The notes under the pieces were generated by a model, which had not been told where the DNA came from, ran no database searches, and saw only the letters and a list, made by a program, of their open reading frames with translations. A stretch of 5,342 nt of DNA from Pseudomonadota bacterium (GTDB lineage: Bacteria > Pseudomonadota > Gammaproteobacteria > Steroidobacterales > Woeseiaceae): positions 1-5,342 of the forward strand of contig JADFGH010000186.1 of NCBI GenBank assembly GCA_022567775.1, in the 5' to 3' direction. The position numbers and the translations under genes were made by a program. How positions within the stretch are numbered: position 1 is the first letter of the stretch; each line of letters opens with the position of its first letter. This document shows, one piece after another, positions 1-5,342 of this stretch.

Positions 1-717
1 CTTGCGCATAAGCTGTGGATGCTGAACGAACGCGTCGCGGCGGCGGATGCTTTGAGTTTCGATCTCGACGGACAGAGGAAGACCCGGGAGGCGATGGCCG
101 CAGACTTCGCTGAGTATAAAGACGACAAAACCGATGGCTTGATTCGGCCACAGAAGGCGCTCTGGGATGCGCGCCAGGTCATGGGACCGCACGATATCCT
201 GTTGTCCGATGTCGGCGCCCACAAAATGTGGATTGCCCGGCATTACCAGTGCCACGAACCGAATACCTGCCTGATTCCGAACGGCTTTTGCTCGATGGGA
301 TTCGCGCTGCCCGGCGCGATCGCCGCCGGCATTGTGCATCCAGATCGCCGCATACTCGCGATCGCCGGGGACGCCGGATTCCTGATGAACGTGCAGGAGA
401 TGGAAACTGCGGTCAGGATTGGCAGTAATATTGTCGTACTGGTCTGGGCCGATAATGAATACGGCCTGATTGCCTGGAAACAGGAAACACATTTCGGCAG
501 ACACACAGACCTGTCATTCGGCAACCCTGACTGGGAACAACTGGCGTCAGCATTCGGCTGGAATGGTCACTATGTTTCGCGAAGTGAGGAATTGGCAGGA
601 ACGCTGGAAAGTGCGTTCCAGGAAAGCGGCCCGAGCCTCATCGTGATTCCCATCGACTACCGTGAAAATCCGCTGCTGACAAAGAAGCTCGGCGAAATTA
701 CCAGTACGATCGGATGA
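1..717 (+). CDS. ThDP-dependent acetolactate synthase-like / 2-oxoacid decarboxylase, C-terminal part (5' end outside window)
   Basis: The frame is open at base 1 and ends at TGA 715-717, leaving about 238 residues. Full-length family members run to about 550, so this is the last part of the central domain plus the C-terminal pyrophosphate-binding domain. The Met at base 19 is internal, not a start. Visible family features (visible-fragment numbering) are SDVGAHKMW near 69-77, NGFCSMGFALPGAIAAG near 94-110, the Mg/ThDP motif beginning GDAGFLMN at 123-130, and the second half WADNEYGLI near 149-157. The segment FGNPDW and the ending IPIDYRENPLL resemble catabolic AlsS-type acetolactate synthases. 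Known for the family: ThDP-dependent decarboxylation of a 2-oxo acid, then either carboligation (acetolactate) or aldehyde release, in the cytosol. The third motif residue is Ala instead of the usual Gly. The ATGA overlap with an aldehyde dehydrogenase favours an aldehyde-producing role over branched-chain synthesis, but that is inference. No ilvN-like small subunit follows. Confidence 0.85.
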   Translation, partial: LAHKLWMLNERVAAADALSFDLDGQRKTREAMAADFAEYKDDKTDGLIRPQKALWDARQVMGPHDILLSDVGAHKMWIARHYQCHEPNTCLIPNGFCSMGFALPGAIAAGIVHPDRRILAIAGDAGFLMNVQEMETAVRIGSNIVVLVWADNEYGLIAWKQETHFGRHTDLSFGNPDWEQLASAFGWNGHYVSRSEELAGTLESAFQESGPSLIVIPIDYRENPLLTKKLGEITSTIG

Positions 718-2138
718 CGGACAAAGATATGCCGCCCGCCGGCAAGCTGGAAGTCACTTCCCCGTTCGACGGCAGCCTGCTGGCGACTGTCGATACTGGT
801 GGCGCGGAGCATGTCGACGCCGCATTGAGCACTGCTTGCCAATTATTCCGCGATCGCTCAAGCTGGCTTCCCATACCCGAACGAGTGGCAATCCTGACGC
901 GCACCGCAGCGCTAATGGAGGCACAAAAAAGCGACCTGGCCAGGCTCGCTGCAAGCGAGGGCGGAAAACCGTTACAGGATTCACTGGTCGAGGTCACGCG
1001 TGCGGTTGATGGCGTGCATCTTTGCATCGAAACCTTGCGCGGACATCCTGGCGAGCTGATTCCTGTTGCGACGACGCCGGCAACGATGGGACGCATCGCC
1101 TTTACTCAGAAAGAACCGGTCGGCGTTGTCGTGGCAGTCAGCGCATTCAATCACCCGCTGAATCTGATCGTGCACCAGGTTGCGCCAGCCGTTGCGACTG
1201 GCTGCCCGGTCATCGTCAAACCCGCCGGCGATACACCGCTTTCCTGCCTGCGGTTCGTGGCATTGTTGCAAGAGGCCGGGCTTCCCGCCGGCTGGTGCCA
1301 GGCAATAATTACCGACACCAACGAGACTGCGGAAAAGCTGGTGACAGACAGCCGCGTCGGTTTTTTCAGTTTCATTGGCAGTGCCAGGATCGGCTGGATG
1401 CTCAGAAGCAAACTGGCGCCCGGTACCCGCTGCGCACTCGAACACGGCGGCGCGGCGCCGGTAATCCTGCTGGACGACTTTGATTTCGACGCTACTGTTG
1501 CAGCCGTCCTGAAAGGCGGCTTCTACCACGCCGGACAGGTCTGCGTATCCGTACAACGCGTTTTCGCGCCCGAGCAACAAAGCCGCTCGTTCGCGAAAAC
1601 ACTTGCCAGGCAGGCGAACGAACTGGTAGTTGGCGACCCGGGCGAGCAGACAACTGAAGTCGGGCCGCTCATTCGGGCGGCCGAAGTCGACCGGGTGGCC
1701 GCATGGGTCGATGAAGCCGTAGCGGCGGGCGCAGAACTCCTTTGCGGCGGCAAACGCATGCAGAACAACTGTTATGCGCCGACCGTGTTGCTCGATCCGC
1801 CGCAAGACGCCCGTGTCAGCACCCTGGAAATATTCGGTCCTGTCGTTTGTGTTTATTCGTACGCAGACCTGGACCAGGCTGTCGCCCAGGCGAATTCACT
1901 GCCAACGGCATTTCAGGCGGCAATATTCGGCAAAGACATCTCGAGGATCATGCAAGTAGTCCCGTCGATCGATGCGTCTGCGATCATGATCAATGACCAC
2001 AGCGCGTTTCGCGACGACGTCATGCCGTTTGCCGGCCTTCGCGAATCGGGACTCGGAGTCGGCGGCATTCCCTACACGATGCACGATATGCAGATCGACA
2101 AGATGCTGGTCATCAACAATACCGCGTCACGGCAATAA
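714..2138 (+). CDS. NAD(P)-dependent aldehyde dehydrogenase (ALDH superfamily)
   Basis: A complete 474-residue protein of normal ALDH length that oxidises an aldehyde to a carboxylic acid with NAD(P)+. Key residues in order: oxyanion-hole Asn146 in SAFNHPLN, coenzyme-binding Lys169 in VKPAGDTP, the GSxxxG turn Gly222-Ser223-Gly227, general-base Glu243, nucleophile Cys277 in GQVCVSVQR, and Glu372 in EIFGP. All catalytic positions are intact. The usual ELGG around the general base is EHGG here. The GQVCVSVQR context and the ending INDHSAFR..MPFAGLRESGLG recall the lactaldehyde / phosphonoacetaldehyde dehydrogenase-like subgroup, but the substrate cannot be read. The ATG at 714 overlaps the upstream TGA by four bases, and no clear Shine-Dalgarno precedes it, so expression probably relies on translational coupling. 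A second in-frame ATG at 729 is a possible alternative start. The gene probably acts on the aldehyde made by the upstream ThDP enzyme. Confidence 0.93.
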   Translation: MTDKDMPPAGKLEVTSPFDGSLLATVDTGGAEHVDAALSTACQLFRDRSSWLPIPERVAILTRTAALMEAQKSDLARLAASEGGKPLQDSLVEVTRAVDGVHLCIETLRGHPGELIPVATTPATMGRIAFTQKEPVGVVVAVSAFNHPLNLIVHQVAPAVATGCPVIVKPAGDTPLSCLRFVALLQEAGLPAGWCQAIITDTNETAEKLVTDSRVGFFSFIGSARIGWMLRSKLAPGTRCALEHGGAAPVILLDDFDFDATVAAVLKGGFYHAGQVCVSVQRVFAPEQQSRSFAKTLARQANELVVGDPGEQTTEVGPLIRAAEVDRVAAWVDEAVAAGAELLCGGKRMQNNCYAPTVLLDPPQDARVSTLEIFGPVVCVYSYADLDQAVAQANSLPTAFQAAIFGKDISRIMQVVPSIDASAIMINDHSAFRDDVMPFAGLRESGLGVGGIPYTMHDMQIDKMLVINNTASRQ

Positions 2139-2144
2139 CAGCAT

Positions 2145-3410
2145 TTAGATTGTTCGCGTTGCCGAAAACGGGCTGCCGTCGATTTCTGTCGGCCGATCTA
2201 ATATCTGGTCCGCCAGGAGATGCGCCGAGCCCATCGCCATGGTCCAGCCGAGCGCGCCGTGGCCGGCGTTAATATAGAGTCCCTCGATATTTCCCGCACC
2301 GATGAACGGCCGGCCATCGTTGCTCATTGGTCTTAGACCCGCCCAGGCTTCGGCGGTAGCGCGATCAGCCCGGGACGCCAGGTCAGGCAACAGGGATTCG
2401 AGTACGCCAAACAGATGATCGATGCGTGCTTTGCAGACTGAGGTGTCGAATCCGGCGAACTCCGCGGTGCCGACGACACGAATGCGATTTCCGAAACGCG
2501 ATATGACGGCGTGCGATTCGTCATCCTGGATTGCGACACCGGGGAGTTCGCCGAGGCCCTCGGCATCGATGGTCACCGAGTATCCCTTGGCCGGCTTGAC
2601 CGGCAGTGCATGTCCCACGCCTCGTAGTAAATGCGGGCTGTAAACACCAGCGGCTACGACGACCCGACTCGCATCGATTCGTCCCCTGTTGGTATCGACG
2701 CCGGCCATTTTCCCGTTTCTCGAAATCAAGTCCGTGACCTGCATGCCCGTATCGATCTCTCCTCCACCGGCAACGATCTCACGGGCCAGTTCCCTGCAGA
2801 ACAGATGCGCATCGCCGCTCGCATCATCCGGAAACCAGATGCCGCCGACCAGCTTGTCCGCAACACCCTTCAACAACGGCTCGAGTACGACGATTTCATC
2901 ACGATCAACCGTAACCGACGTCATGCCATGGCAGGCGAGATGGTCGCTGATCGCCTGGCGTTCCGCCATCTGCTCTGCATTTTGAAATACAGACAAGGTG
3001 CCGGCATCGAGAAGGTCGTAGTCGAGTTGCAGGCGTTCCGTCAGCGCGAGTGTCTTGTCGAGGGAATAAACCGCGAGCCAGTAGTTGTCATCGGTAGCGG
3101 AGTAAAAGCGGCCGGGTGTCGAATTCCTGAGGAATGTGATCCCCCATGATAATAGTGACGGTAGCGCCCGCAAGCGTAGCTGCATTGGCGAGCTGCTGCG
3201 GAACAGCGAGGCAGCGAGATGGTGATACACGCCCGGACCGTTCCACGGTTCAGGCATGGAAGGTGTTAACAGGCCGCCATTGGCGAAGCTGGTTTCGAGG
3301 CCGACGCCCTCGCGTGCCTCGAGCACACGCACACGCTCTCCCCGCTCGACCAGGACCTGGGCGGTCGCCAGGCCAATGAGTCCCCCGCCGACAATCAGAA
3401 GCGGCCTCAT
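2145..3410 (-). CDS. DadA-like FAD-dependent D-amino-acid dehydrogenase / oxidase (DAO superfamily)
   Basis: A 421-residue flavoprotein, about the length of DadA small subunits. Known for the family: FAD-linked oxidation of a D-amino or related secondary amino acid to an imine that hydrolyses to a 2-oxo acid, usually with electrons passed to the respiratory chain at the inner face of the membrane. Visible features: an N-terminal Rossmann dinucleotide site LIVGGGLIG (Gly8, Gly10, Gly13) with the ribose-binding acidic residue Glu31; the DadA signature ETSFANGG at 39-46 and EPWNGPG at 54-60; the C-terminal FAD/substrate loop GLRPMSNDGRP at 358-367; and GHGALGWTMAMGSAHLLAD at 383-401. I chose ATG 3408-3410 because it puts the Rossmann strand at the N terminus, as in relatives. 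The frame also runs back to a TTG at 3473, which would overlap the transporter and add an atypical 21-residue leader. No good Shine-Dalgarno is visible at 3410. It lies 31 bases after the transporter stop and is probably cotranscribed. Glycine-oxidase-like or D-hydroxyproline dehydrogenase-like activity is possible. Confidence 0.9.
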   Translation of the reverse strand: MRPLLIVGGGLIGLATAQVLVERGERVRVLEAREGVGLETSFANGGLLTPSMPEPWNGPGVYHHLAASLFRSSSPMQLRLRALPSLLSWGITFLRNSTPGRFYSATDDNYWLAVYSLDKTLALTERLQLDYDLLDAGTLSVFQNAEQMAERQAISDHLACHGMTSVTVDRDEIVVLEPLLKGVADKLVGGIWFPDDASGDAHLFCRELAREIVAGGGEIDTGMQVTDLISRNGKMAGVDTNRGRIDASRVVVAAGVYSPHLLRGVGHALPVKPAKGYSVTIDAEGLGELPGVAIQDDESHAVISRFGNRIRVVGTAEFAGFDTSVCKARIDHLFGVLESLLPDLASRADRATAEAWAGLRPMSNDGRPFIGAGNIEGLYINAGHGALGWTMAMGSAHLLADQILDRPTEIDGSPFSATRTI

Positions 3411-3441
3411 CAATATCAGGAACGCTTCGCGACCACAGATA

Positions 3442-4818
3442 TTATCCGGTAAGCCCTCTGACCAGCACCACAACCAGCACTGGCGGAATGATGAAACGAA
3501 TCATGAATCGCCAGAATGCGAAAAACAGTCCGTCTCTTACGCCCATCTCATCAAGCTTCAACGCCTTCGGCACCAGCCAGCCAAAGAACACCGACAGCAA
3601 CAAGCCACCGACGAGTAACAAATTGTTGGCTGCAAGATAGTCGAGTGCACTAAAGATGCCCATGCCCTCGTAAGCCGGGATAAAGTCGAGTGGGTGGAAA
3701 TTCGACCAGTCGCCCAATGACATGATTGACAGGATGCCAAGTAACCAGGCCGCGCCCGCCGTCAGCAGAATTCCCCTCTGGCGCGGGATACCCCAGTGCT
3801 CATCGACCCAGTTCACGACGCCCTCTGCAAGGCCGATGCAGGATGAGAGTGCCGCGGAGATCAGCAATACGAAGAATATTGCGCCGAACAGCCGCCCGCC
3901 CGGCATCTGCCCGAATGCCAGTGGCAGTGTTTCGAAGATCAACCCGGCGCCACCCTCGGGGTCGAGGTTGAATTGGAATACCAGCGGAAATATTGCAAGC
4001 CCGGCAAGGAGTGCTACGCCGGTATCGATCAAGATCACAGTGGTCGCCGAACGCGGAATCGAAAAGTCCTTCGGCATATATGCGCCGAAGACGATCAGGG
4101 ACCCCATGCCGATGCCGATCGAGAAAAACGCCTGGCCAATCGCTACCATGACGGTACGGAACGTGACCTTCGAGAAATCCGGCTCGAGCAGGAATTTCAT
4201 GGCGCTGGCCATGTCTCCGGCAATGGTGCCGTAGATCACCATGACAATGAGCGTAATGAATAGCGCAGGCATGAGGATTTTCGCCGCACGCTCGATGCCC
4301 GCCTGTACTCCCTGGCGTATTACAACGATGACCAGCAAGTGAACCACGGTATTCCAGATCAACAGCCTGACCGGGTCCCCCATCAGACCGCTGAACATGG
4401 CGTCCGATTCCGCGGCGCTGATGTTGTCCATGGAGCCGCTGGCTGCCTTGACGAAATAGTCCAGCGTCCAGCCGGAAATCACCGTGTAGTAGGACAAAAT
4501 GACGAACGCGCAAAAAATGCCGAGCGTGCCGACCCACCCCCAGGTACCGCTCTTGCCGCATTCCGCGGCAACCGCGCGAATACTGCCGGACGCGCTGGCT
4601 CTTCCGCGCCTGCCAATCGTCAATTCAGTGATTAGCAGCGGCAGGCCGATACCCAGCGCGCACGCGAGGTATATAAAGAGGAATGCACTGCCACCGTTTT
4701 CGCCGAGCACATAGGGGAATCGCCAGATATTTCCCATGCCGACTGCGAAACCGACTGCGGCCAGTAAAAACCCCGTCCTGGACGACCATTGTTCTCCGGA
4801 ACCTGCGGACCCCGCCAT
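3442..4818 (-). CDS. Sodium-dependent amino-acid transporter, NSS/SNF (LeuT/MhsT-like) family
   Basis: A 458-residue inner-membrane protein predicted to be a Na+:amino-acid symporter. By hydrophobicity I count 11 membrane segments: about 16-40, 43-68, 93-123, 147-168, 180-200, 221-247, 257-283, 308-335, 349-368, 386-417 and 430-455. A twelfth helix is absent, as in the MhsT/Tyt1 type of prokaryotic NSS. TM1 has the family hallmark GMGNIWRFPY (27-36), including Arg33, the counterpart of the LeuT extracellular-gate Arg. TM10 has Asp393 in LDYLAANN as the likely gate partner. TM8 has AALSSCIG (322-329), where Ser325 and Ser326 fit the second sodium site. The unwound part of TM6 reads FFSIGIGMG, with Met238 where LeuT has Phe259; this resembles MhsT and hints at a roomy pocket for hydrophobic or aromatic amino acids (inference). 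The start at 4818 is supported by a strong Shine-Dalgarno. It is first in an operon with the DadA-like gene. Confidence 0.94.
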   Translation of the reverse strand: MAGSAGSGEQWSSRTGFLLAAVGFAVGMGNIWRFPYVLGENGGSAFLFIYLACALGIGLPLLITELTIGRRGRASASGSIRAVAAECGKSGTWGWVGTLGIFCAFVILSYYTVISGWTLDYFVKAASGSMDNISAAESDAMFSGLMGDPVRLLIWNTVVHLLVIVVIRQGVQAGIERAAKILMPALFITLIVMVIYGTIAGDMASAMKFLLEPDFSKVTFRTVMVAIGQAFFSIGIGMGSLIVFGAYMPKDFSIPRSATTVILIDTGVALLAGLAIFPLVFQFNLDPEGGAGLIFETLPLAFGQMPGGRLFGAIFFVLLISAALSSCIGLAEGVVNWVDEHWGIPRQRGILLTAGAAWLLGILSIMSLGDWSNFHPLDFIPAYEGMGIFSALDYLAANNLLLVGGLLLSVFFGWLVPKALKLDEMGVRDGLFFAFWRFMIRFIIPPVLVVVLVRGLTG

Positions 4819-4824
4819 TGGCTG

Positions 4825-4830
4825 CTCCTT
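4825..4830 (-). promoter_or_regulatory. Ribosome binding site of the NSS transporter gene
   Basis: Read on the minus strand, AAGGAG lies six bases before the ATG at 4818. It ends an A/G-only tract of about 17 bases (4825-4841). The spacing is near ideal, so it fixes the transporter start and predicts efficient translation, in contrast to the DadA-like and aldehyde dehydrogenase genes, which lack a clear site. Confidence 0.85.
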
Positions 4831-4893
4831 TTCTTTTCTTTGATGATTCGGGCGCCCCTAGACGGCGCGATGGCGTATCTTCTCATACTCGGT

Positions 4894-4919
4894 GCCAGGG
4901 GTTCAGACATGTCCCTGGC
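4894..4919. repeat. Perfect 7-bp inverted repeat upstream of the transporter gene
   Basis: The arms GCCAGGG (4894-4900) and CCCTGGC (4913-4919) are perfect reverse complements separated by 12 bases (4901-4912). The element sits 76-101 bases upstream of the transporter ATG, where its promoter or 5' leader should be. It could be a regulator-binding dyad or an RNA hairpin. A short TTTT (4922-4925) follows on the plus strand, but no plus-strand gene reads into it. On the minus strand, no T-run follows, so it is not a convincing intrinsic terminator for the oxygenase gene. Confidence 0.5.
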
Positions 4920-5064
4920 GATTTTGCATTCATCCTGATGAGGTCGTCTGGAATAGTCCCGGCAAAGCTTCGGGCAACTATTGTCGGCAGAAGTGACGGC
5001 AAATGTCGAGCAGACTCAGACAAAGAATCCTGGACGGGGTTTCAGGCGAGATTCACGTACTGCA

Positions 5065-5342
5065 TTACCCGGAATCGCTGCGCAGTGTGGCCGTCGCAGT
5101 GCCTGGCAAATGATCCTGCAACTGAGGAGCCCTGGTTTCTTCAACGACACTGATATTGTTGGCGATCGATATACGAACGCCACTGCCGACAAACGGATGA
5201 ACCATATGATTGGCCCAGCTCGGAAATAAAATCATTCTTCCGGGTATATTCTCGATCAAGGCTGGTGTATCCAGCACTGTGTTTGGAACCTGGATACAAT
5301 TTGCCGACTCCCGAGGGTCCAGCAATTCCAACAGCCCACAAT
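5065..5342 (-). CDS. Putative 2-oxoglutarate/Fe(II)-dependent oxygenase, C-terminal fragment (5' end outside window)
   Basis: The minus-strand frame is open at the window edge and stops at TAA 5067-5065, leaving about 91 residues. The fragment reads as the end of the jelly-roll core of the putative 2OG-Fe(II) oxygenase group: LLELLDPR near 3-10, then PGRMILFPSWANHMVHP at 33-49, then GVRISIANNIS at 54-64. In this family the His after FPSW (His45) is the distal Fe ligand, and the Arg of RIS (Arg56) binds the 2-oxoglutarate carboxylate. The proximal HxD pair would lie upstream, outside the window. About 27 residues follow the last core strand, although many relatives end close to it, so a C-terminal extension is present. 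The substrate is unknown; family members hydroxylate proteins or small molecules. GC is about 48% by hand count over 5141-5340, lower than in the neighbouring genes. It is same-strand with the transporter operon but 246 bases away, so a functional link is uncertain. Confidence 0.75.
   Translation of the reverse strand, partial: CGLLELLDPRESANCIQVPNTVLDTPALIENIPGRMILFPSWANHMVHPFVGSGVRISIANNISVVEETRAPQLQDHLPGTATATLRSDSG

Larger units (their letters stand above)
4819..5064. other. Intergenic region between the oxygenase-like gene and the transporter operon
   Basis: This 246-base gap holds the transporter's Shine-Dalgarno and the inverted repeat at 4894-4919. I see no credible gene in it. It should contain the transporter operon promoter on the minus strand, but no convincing -35/-10 pair stands out. 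The best weak candidate is TTGCCC (4972-4977) with TATTCC (4950-4955) at 16-base spacing, which is too poor to annotate as a promoter. No intrinsic terminator with a T-run is visible for the oxygenase-like gene, so readthrough into the transporter operon is possible. Confidence 0.6.

Noticed and set aside
1..717. Annotation as sulfoacetaldehyde acetyltransferase, phosphonopyruvate decarboxylase or biosynthetic ilvB
   Set aside because: Related ThDP enzymes were considered, but the AlsS-like segments fit better. Specificity cannot be fixed without the N-terminal half, so no gene symbol is given.
981..1805. 274-codon open frame on the minus strand inside the aldehyde dehydrogenase gene
   Set aside because: It lies wholly antisense to a gene with intact catalytic motifs. 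Its translation is rich in Arg, Cys and His with no recognisable domain, as expected of a high-GC shadow frame.
2631..3149. 172-codon open frame on the plus strand opposite the DadA-like gene
   Set aside because: It is antisense to a well-supported flavoprotein, with no domain-like sequence and no ribosome binding site.
3800..4561. 253-codon open frame on the minus strand inside the transporter gene
   Set aside because: It is an alternate frame of the clear NSS transporter. The His/Arg/Gly-rich translation has no membrane segments or known motif.
4894..4925. Intrinsic terminator made of the inverted repeat plus TTTT on the plus strand
   Set aside because: The T-run is only four bases, and no plus-strand gene lies upstream within reach. 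In the minus direction, where a terminator would be useful, no T-run follows the stem.
4958..4974. Short inverted repeat CCCG / CGGG around an AAGCTT palindrome
   Set aside because: A 4-bp stem with a 9-base loop is expected by chance in GC-rich DNA and has no T-run.
4683..5153. 156-codon open frame on the plus strand spanning the transporter 5' end, the intergenic gap and the oxygenase 3' end
   Set aside because: It crosses two real minus-strand genes, shows no recognisable domain or ribosome binding site, and has shadow-like composition.
2145..5342. Proline/hydroxyproline metabolism linking the DadA-like enzyme, the aldehyde dehydrogenase and the 2OG oxygenase
   Set aside because: No epimerase, deaminase or other hydroxyproline pathway gene is present, NSS proteins are not typical hydroxyproline carriers, and the oxygenase is separated by a 246-base gap.

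Overview
The window looks like a bacterial chromosome segment of moderately high GC, with dense protein-coding genes on both strands. The protein families and their similarity to proteobacterial versions suggest a proteobacterium, probably gammaproteobacterial. That placement is inference; no rRNA or phylogenetic marker is present. I see no tRNA, rRNA, CRISPR array, insertion sequence or phage gene.

Layout. Positions 1-717 (+) hold the C-terminal part of a thiamine-diphosphate (ThDP) enzyme of the acetolactate synthase / 2-oxoacid decarboxylase superfamily, closest by eye to catabolic AlsS-type proteins. Its stop overlaps the start of a complete NAD(P)-dependent aldehyde dehydrogenase (714-2138, +) by an ATGA, so the two are very probably one translationally coupled operon. 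Six bases beyond it, a convergent operon ends on the minus strand. That operon is a sodium-coupled amino-acid transporter of the NSS (LeuT/MhsT) family (3442-4818) followed by a DadA-like FAD-dependent D-amino-acid dehydrogenase (2145-3410). A 246-base intergenic region (4819-5064) carries the transporter's strong Shine-Dalgarno and a 7-bp perfect inverted repeat. It separates the transporter from the 3' end of a 2-oxoglutarate/Fe(II) oxygenase-like gene (5065 to the window edge, minus), whose base composition is lower in GC.

How the genes could work together. Transporter plus flavin dehydrogenase makes sense as uptake and oxidative deamination of an amino acid to a 2-oxo acid. The ThDP enzyme plus aldehyde dehydrogenase makes sense as decarboxylation of a 2-oxo acid to an aldehyde, then oxidation to an acid. 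Placed end to end, the four genes could form an Ehrlich-like amino-acid catabolic route. This is the most interesting reading of the window. It is a hypothesis from gene content and adjacency, since the two pairs are on opposite strands and no substrate can be read from the sequence.
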